A stretch of DNA of 5,062 nucleotides from Gammaproteobacteria bacterium (lineage in GTDB: Bacteria; Pseudomonadota; Gammaproteobacteria; Steroidobacterales; Steroidobacteraceae), in contig JAQGOD010000158.1 in the NCBI GenBank assembly GCA_028293775.1, positions 1 to 5,062 of the forward strand, read 5' to 3'. A program made the translations under genes and the position numbers. The notes below the pieces were generated by a model that was not told where the DNA came from, made no database searches, and saw only the letters and a list, made by a program, of their open reading frames with translations. Positions 1 to 5,062 of the stretch are shown in pieces (position 1 is the stretch's first letter; each line of letters begins with the position of its first letter).

Positions 1-40
1 GATCCGGTGGTTGCTCCGCTATTCGAGTGAGGGTCTCCTC

Positions 41-204
41 GGAGCCTGTCTGAGTAATCCGAGTGAGCCGCGTTGGCCGGGAGAGGGAGCGGTTGCAAGG
101 CGCACGGCGCCGGCCGTGGTGGGCTCCACGATCAAGCCGCGCAACGCCGCAGACGCCCCTCTCCCGCCCAACCCGACGCCACGTGGATTACTCAGACAGG
201 CTCC
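41..204. repeat. 164-bp inverted-repeat element downstream of lnt, possibly MITE-like or paired IS ends
   Basis: Bases 41-60 (GGAGCCTGTCTGAGTAATCC) are perfectly repeated in inverted orientation at 185-204. One mismatch (40/205) and two more matched pairs extend the arms to 38/207. Further in, a second perfect 10-bp pair, CGGGAGAGGG at 78-87 and its complement at 157-166, lies at nearly the same symmetry centre (offset by one base), with imperfect similarity between the two blocks (gcgttggc against gggttggg). A small hairpin sits near the centre (115-119 with 126-130). No transposase-like protein fits in this space, and I find no clear target-site duplication: the left flank is CTC and the right flank TAG. 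The layout is that of a miniature inverted-repeat element or two closely spaced transposon ends. I do not recognise the family. Transcribed from the lnt side it would form a 20-bp stem, but no U-run follows, so it is not a typical intrinsic terminator. Confidence 0.65.
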
Positions 205-1724
205 TAGCCGCGGCGTCGCCAGGCGGCGATTGCCAAGAGACCGACCGCGCCAACGACGACGGGATAATTGCCGAGCCGCGCGTAAGGGGTCAAGCCGCTG
301 AGCGGCTGCACGTCGGCACGCAGCACGCCCTCTTGAAATTGCGGTATGCGGGCGATGATCTTTCCTCGAGGATCAATCGCCGCGGTGATGCCGTCGTTCG
401 CGGCACGAATCAAGAAGCGTCCGGCTTCCAGCGCGCGCATGCGCGCAATCTGCAAGTGCTGATGGGGTGCCGTGGAGTCCCCATACCACGCGTTGTTGGT
501 GACATTGATGAGCACGGTGGCTTGACGCAATACGCCAAGCTGCTGGCTGCCGAACGCGTCTTCCCAACAGATCGTCAATCCGAGCTTTTGTCCGGCCGCG
601 CGTAAAGTGGGTTGGTCCGCACGGCCCGCCGTAAAATCATCATAAGGCAGACTCATCAGCCGCAGCCAGGAGCGCACGAAGGCGGGGACGGGGAAGTACT
701 CGCCGAAAGGAACCAAGTGCCGCTTGTAGTACCAACCGTCGCCCGCCTTGCTCAGTACTCGCACGCCATTGAAGTATTGCTTGGTTTCCGGCAGATAGTC
801 GACCAGTCCTATTGCAAAATCCGCATCGTGAGCGCGGCCCTCCTGCTCGAGAGCGCTCAAATAATCCTGGATCATTGGCGCCAAGACAGGTATCGCAGCT
901 TCCGGCCAAACAATTAGGCGCGCACCCCATGCCTCGCCGGTGAGCCGCCTATAACGCTCCATGGTCAATTCGCGGTTCTTGGCTTGCCACTTTTGATCCT
1001 GCGGCACGGCGCCTTGCACGGCCGCGATGGCGATCGAAGGTCCGGCGGCATGCGTCCAGTGATGGCTCGCCAGCAAATCGGGCACCAAGAACAGCACGGC
1101 GGCCAGTGCGACCGCGACGCAGCGACGCGAGAACGACACAGCCGGCATGAATGCGACATTGATGGCGGCAGACACCATCACCGCCGCCCACGTCACCCCG
1201 TACACGCCAAAGATCGGTGCCCAGCCCGAGAGGGGTGAATCGATCAGCGCATAGCCGGCAGAGAGCCACGGAAATCCGCTTAAGACCCATCCTCGCAGCC
1301 ACTCGAGCACTACCCACAGCGCCGGCAGCACCAGCCACTCGCGCGTCACTCCACCTTTGAGCCAGAAGCGATTGGCGAGATAGCACAAAGCGGCGAAGTA
1401 GAGACACATTGCCGCCACGAACACGATCTGCAGCAACAACGTCAGCCATACGGGCACGAGGCCGAAAACGTGCAGACAGGTGTATAGCCAGTACGTTCCA
1501 AAAGCAAACAATCCGATCCCGAATGCCGCGCCGGTGATGGCGGCACGGCGGGGCGGTACGCCGCGGATGAGTGCGAATAGCGCCGCGGGCGCGATCAAAG
1601 CAAAGGGCCACCATTCGAAGGGCGCGAAAGCCAGATTTAGGCCGGCACCGCACGCAAAAGCGGCCACCCACCGGAACAGGCTTGGTTTGCGTTGCGCGGG
1701 CGGGCCGCGCTGGGGCGATTTCAA
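204..1724 (-). CDS. lnt: apolipoprotein N-acyltransferase Lnt
   Basis: Lnt is an inner-membrane enzyme that transfers an acyl chain from a phospholipid to the N-terminal diacylglyceryl-cysteine of lipoproteins, the last step of their maturation. It has 506 residues (E. coli 512). About six hydrophobic segments lie between residues 18 and 216, with motifs FAPFEWWPFALI (33-44) and LRGWVLSGFPWL (143-154). A periplasmic nitrilase-type domain spans about 230-475, and a C-terminal membrane helix at 487-502 precedes the basic end WRRRG. The catalytic triad is visible: Glu275 in WPEAAIP, Lys334 in YYKRHLVPFGE, and Cys386 in TICWED. Glu342 and Trp246 match the essential E. coli Glu343 and Trp237. The residue after the catalytic Cys is Trp387, where E. 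coli has Tyr388. The start is TTG at 1724, sharing TTGA with the ybeX stop. No ATG exists near the N-terminus; a GTG at codon 20 would cut into the first membrane segment. The stop TAG borders an inverted-repeat element. Confidence 0.96.
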   Translation of the reverse strand: MKSPQRGPPAQRKPSLFRWVAAFACGAGLNLAFAPFEWWPFALIAPAALFALIRGVPPRRAAITGAAFGIGLFAFGTYWLYTCLHVFGLVPVWLTLLLQIVFVAAMCLYFAALCYLANRFWLKGGVTREWLVLPALWVVLEWLRGWVLSGFPWLSAGYALIDSPLSGWAPIFGVYGVTWAAVMVSAAINVAFMPAVSFSRRCVAVALAAVLFLVPDLLASHHWTHAAGPSIAIAAVQGAVPQDQKWQAKNRELTMERYRRLTGEAWGARLIVWPEAAIPVLAPMIQDYLSALEQEGRAHDADFAIGLVDYLPETKQYFNGVRVLSKAGDGWYYKRHLVPFGEYFPVPAFVRSWLRLMSLPYDDFTAGRADQPTLRAAGQKLGLTICWEDAFGSQQLGVLRQATVLINVTNNAWYGDSTAPHQHLQIARMRALEAGRFLIRAANDGITAAIDPRGKIIARIPQFQEGVLRADVQPLSGLTPYARLGNYPVVVGAVGLLAIAAWRRRG

Positions 1725-2587
1725 GGAGTCGACTCAGCGGCGGGCGGCTCAATATCCCGAGGGATAGTCACGCGAAGAAGATCGATGCGGCGCCTATCGG
1801 CCCGCACGATGCGAAATTCAAGATCACCGATTTTGATGGTTTCGCCGCGGCGCGGCAACCGGCCGAACTGTTGCATGAGCAGTCGGCCGATCGTGTCGTA
1901 ATCTTCGTCAGGAAAAGCGGTCGAAAAATACTGATTGAAATCGGCAATGGGGATCAAGGCGCGGACGGTAAACTCGCGCGGCCGCTCCTTGCGGATGGTT
2001 TGTTCGTCTTCGACGTCATGCTCATCATCGATTTCGCCGACAATTTGCTCGATGACGTCTTCAATGGTGACGAGCCCGCACACCCCACCGTATTCGTCCA
2101 CCACGATGGCGATGTGATTGTGGTTGCGCCGAAATTCTTTGAGCAGGACATTGAGGCGCTTGCTTTCGGGAACGAATACCACGGGGCGCATGTATTCGCG
2201 AATTTCGAAATCCTCTTCCACGGCCGCCCGCAGCCGCAGCAGGTCCTTGGCCAGCAGGATCCCCAGGATTTGATCGCGATCCTCGCCTATCACCGGGAAG
2301 CGCGAGTGGCCTGATTCAACCACCAGCTCGATCAGCTTGTCGGGCGACTCATCGCGCTCCACGAATACCATTTGCGAACGCGGCACCATGATGTCGCGCA
2401 CCTGCATGTCCGCCACCGCAAGGACCCCCTCGAGCATGACCAGTGCATCGCCATCGAATAATCCGCGTTCACTGGCCTCCCGAAGATGCTCCACCAGCTC
2501 GGCAAGATCGCGCGGCTCGCCGGTCATCGATTGGGTAATGCGCTTTAACCAGCGGCCTGTTGTGCCGCCATGAGGCTGTTCGGACAT
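1721..2587 (-). CDS. ybeX: CBS-pair protein YbeX / CorC-type, without membrane domain
   Basis: This is a cytosolic protein of 288 residues, the CorC/YbeX type (E. coli about 292). Older literature links CorC to cobalt and magnesium efflux with CorA. The ybeX position in this cluster also ties it to ribosome and RNA metabolism. An N-terminal helical region (1-60, with GEPRDLAELVEHL near 23-35 and MLEGVLAVAD at 51-60) leads into VRDIMVPRSQM (63-73). Two CBS domains follow at about 66-125 and 133-190, containing SRFPVIGEDRD and IAIVVDEYGGVCGLVTIEDVIE (159-180). A C-terminal transporter-associated domain spans about 205-278, with DTIGRLLMQQFGRLPRRGE. There is no DUF21 membrane segment, so it is not itself a transporter. 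I chose the ATG at 2587 because its N-terminus (MSEQPHGG) matches the family length and leaves a 19-nt gap after ybeY. An ATG at 2641 would add 18 unmatched residues and overlap ybeY. The stop TGA overlaps the lnt start. Confidence 0.94.
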   Translation of the reverse strand: MSEQPHGGTTGRWLKRITQSMTGEPRDLAELVEHLREASERGLFDGDALVMLEGVLAVADMQVRDIMVPRSQMVFVERDESPDKLIELVVESGHSRFPVIGEDRDQILGILLAKDLLRLRAAVEEDFEIREYMRPVVFVPESKRLNVLLKEFRRNHNHIAIVVDEYGGVCGLVTIEDVIEQIVGEIDDEHDVEDEQTIRKERPREFTVRALIPIADFNQYFSTAFPDEDYDTIGRLLMQQFGRLPRRGETIKIGDLEFRIVRADRRRIDLLRVTIPRDIEPPAAESTP

Positions 2588-3060
2588 GGGCGAAGAGCAT
2601 ACCGGATCAGCGATAGGGGTCGAAAAACCCAAGCCTATCAAGGATTTGAATCTCCCGAGATGCCATCTTGGCCGCTTCCGCGCGGCGCACGTGGTCGAAT
2701 CCGAGCAGGTGCAGTACCCCGTGGACCGTCATATGGGCCCAATGCGCCTCGAGGGATTTATGTTGGCTGTGCGCTTCGGATGCGACGATCGGCGCGCAAA
2801 TGACCAGCTCTCCGAGGAACAGCCGCCCATCGGGTGCGTGCCCCGCTCCTGCGAAAGACAACACGTTGGTAGGCTTGTCCTTATGGCGGTAGCGCCCATT
2901 CAAGCTGCGGCTGCGTGCCTTGCCCACGATGCGCATCGACAGCACCACCGGCTTAGAAGTGCTCGACAGCGCCGCACCGGCCCACCGGCGCAGCAGCCGA
3001 GCGCTCGGAACCCAAGGAGCCGATGACGCATAGCTCACCTCGAGCTCGAGCTGCTGCAAC

Positions 3061-4031
<971 letters not shown>

Positions 4032-4035
<4 letters not shown>

Positions 4036-5062
4036 GGCGACCCGGCCGCGGCAAGCCGTCCGCGCAGGGAATTCGGCATCGCCTCGGTGATGATGAGGTC
4101 CGTGAAGCTGTTCATGAGACGCATCGGCTCATCCGCAGGGCCATCGAAATTCACCCAGCGGTTGTTATCGGTGCGGCCGGCCAGCTGCGCGGGATTGCGC
4201 TTCGCGGTGCGCTCGACCAGAACGCGTTGGCGGCTTCCCACCATGCGTTCGGAGATTGCGCGCGCTTGTTGGTTCAAACGCTGCTGCAACAATTCGAGAC
4301 GCTGCTGCTTGATCTCATGCGCGACCTCATCGGGCAAAGCGGCGGCCGGGGTGCCTGGTCTGCGGCTGTAGAGGAAGCTGAACGACTGGTCGAATCCCAC
4401 ATCCGCCACCAGATTTAATGTCGCCGTAAAATCCGCTTCGGTTTCTCCGGGGAACCCGACGATCAAGTCGGTCGAGATACAGATGTCCGGCCGCACGGCG
4501 CGCAATTTGCGCAGCTTTTGTTTGTATTCAAGCACGGTGTGTCCGCGTTTCATCGCGGCAAGAATACGGTCCGAGCCGCTTTGCACGGGAAGGTGCAAAT
4601 AGTTATTGAGCTGCGGCACGTTGGCATAGGCTTCGATCAAGCTGTCGTTGAAATCCAGTGGGTGCGACGTCGTGAAACGAATGCGCTCCACGCCATCGAT
4701 GCCGGCTACGAAGTGAATCAACGTGGACAGGTCGGCGGGCGTGCCGTCGGCCATAGGCCCCGCATAAGCGTTGACGTTCTGGCCGAGCAAGGTGATCTCC
4801 CGCACGCCCTGGGCGGCCAACAGCTCAACCTCGCGAAGGACCTGTTCGAAGGGCCGGCTGATTTCCTCGCCGCGCGTGTACGGAACCACGCAAAAAGTGC
4901 AATATTTGCTGCAGCCTTCCATGATGGAAACGAACGCCGTGGCACCGCCGCTGCGCGGTTCGGGCAGGCGGTCGAATTTTTCGATTTCCGGAAAACTAAC
5001 ATCGATCTGCGAGCGCCCGGATGCTCTCAGTCCCGTCAACATGGCCGGCAGGCGGTGCAGGG
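4032..5062 (-). CDS. miaB: tRNA-2-methylthio-N6-dimethylallyladenosine synthase MiaB, partial (5' end outside the window)
   Basis: MiaB is a cytosolic radical-SAM methylthiotransferase. It converts i6A37 to ms2i6A37 in tRNAs that read UNN codons, using two 4Fe-4S clusters. Numbering from the in-frame Met at 5042, the radical-SAM motif CSKYCTFC gives Cys44, Cys48 and Cys51 (Cys44 codon at 4913-4911). It is followed by VVPYTRGEE, then LLGQNVNAY (85-93), RFTTSHP (122-128), [12 protein letters not shown] (149-160) and IVGFPGET (194-201). Residues about 266-330 form the TRAM RNA-binding domain, with [11 protein letters not shown] and PNSLRGRL near the end. That Met is internal and not the start: the open frame continues upstream to the window edge with LHRLPA, as in E. 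coli MiaB. The N-terminal cluster-binding domain, roughly the first 125-130 residues, is therefore missing. The C-terminus stops soon after SLRGRL and lacks the tail seen in E. coli. The stop TGA overlaps the GTG start of ybeZ. Confidence in identity is very high. Confidence 0.97.

Noticed and set aside
29..40. Small hairpin GAGG-GTCT-CCTC as a terminator for lnt
   Set aside because: The stem is only 4 bp and is not followed by a U-run in the direction of transcription.
24..67. 8-bp direct repeat CGAGTGAG at 24-31 and 60-67
   Set aside because: It was considered as a target-site duplication of the element, but the second copy lies inside the element overlapping its left arm, so it does not flank the 41-204 unit. 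Chance is adequate.
11..605. Plus-strand open frames covering the inverted-repeat element and the 3' end of lnt
   Set aside because: They run through both arms of the repeat and antisense to lnt. They are Arg- and Pro-rich with no family resemblance and no ribosome-binding site.
1726..1735. 10-bp palindrome GAGTCGACTC just upstream of the lnt start
   Set aside because: It is short, lies within the last ybeX codons and has no loop. There is no reason to read it as an operator.
949..1752. 267-codon open frame on the minus strand in another frame of lnt
   Set aside because: Its product is rich in Arg, Ala and Gly with no recognisable motif, while the lnt frame carries all the family motifs. 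It is a shadow frame in GC-rich DNA.
1571..2314. 247-codon open frame on the plus strand opposite ybeX and the start of lnt
   Set aside because: It lies antisense to a clearly recognisable CBS-domain gene. Its translation shows no domain and reads as the complement of high-GC codons.
3039..3050. 12-bp palindrome CTCGAGCTCGAG near the ybeY start
   Set aside because: It encodes the Leu-Glu-Leu-Glu repeat of the first beta strand of YbeY. It has no loop and is explained by codon usage.

Overview
The window is a compact, GC-rich stretch of a proteobacterial chromosome. All five genes lie on the minus strand, so they read from the right end of the window to the left. The order miaB, ybeZ (phoH-like), ybeY, ybeX (corC-like), lnt is a conserved housekeeping cluster of Gammaproteobacteria, also found in Betaproteobacteria. 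The proteins align by eye with the E. coli ones. I favour a gammaproteobacterium outside the enterics, but the sequence does not fix genus or order.

Layout from the right end: 5062-4032 holds miaB, cut by the window edge so that its N-terminal domain is missing. 4035-3061 holds the PhoH-like ATPase ybeZ, overlapping miaB by 4 nt. 3092 (or 3059) to 2607 holds the endoribonuclease ybeY. 2587-1721 holds ybeX/corC, 19 nt after ybeY. 1724-204 holds the apolipoprotein N-acyltransferase lnt, overlapping ybeX by 4 nt. No gap between genes exceeds 19 nt and no internal terminator is visible, so the five genes look like one transcript. Its promoter would lie upstream of miaB, outside the window.

The genes share a theme. 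MiaB modifies A37 of tRNAs that read UNN codons. YbeY and YbeZ work on 16S rRNA maturation and ribosome quality control. YbeX is a cytosolic CBS-pair protein tied to the same cluster. Lnt finishes lipoprotein acylation in the inner membrane. Several starts are not ATG: GTG for ybeZ, TTG for lnt and possibly TTG for ybeY. Short stop/start overlaps suggest translational coupling.

The only non-coding stretch is 1-203. It is dominated by a 164-bp element (41-204) bounded by a perfect 20-bp inverted repeat, with a second paired block inside. It abuts lnt so closely that its last base is part of the lnt stop codon. It resembles a MITE or two closely spaced insertion-sequence ends, and as RNA it would fold into a long stem at the 3' end of the operon. 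Bases 1-40 hold no recognisable gene.

I see no convincing undescribed multi-gene system here. The points most worth a second look are the 3' inverted-repeat element, its junction with lnt, and a Tyr-to-Trp change next to the catalytic cysteine of Lnt.
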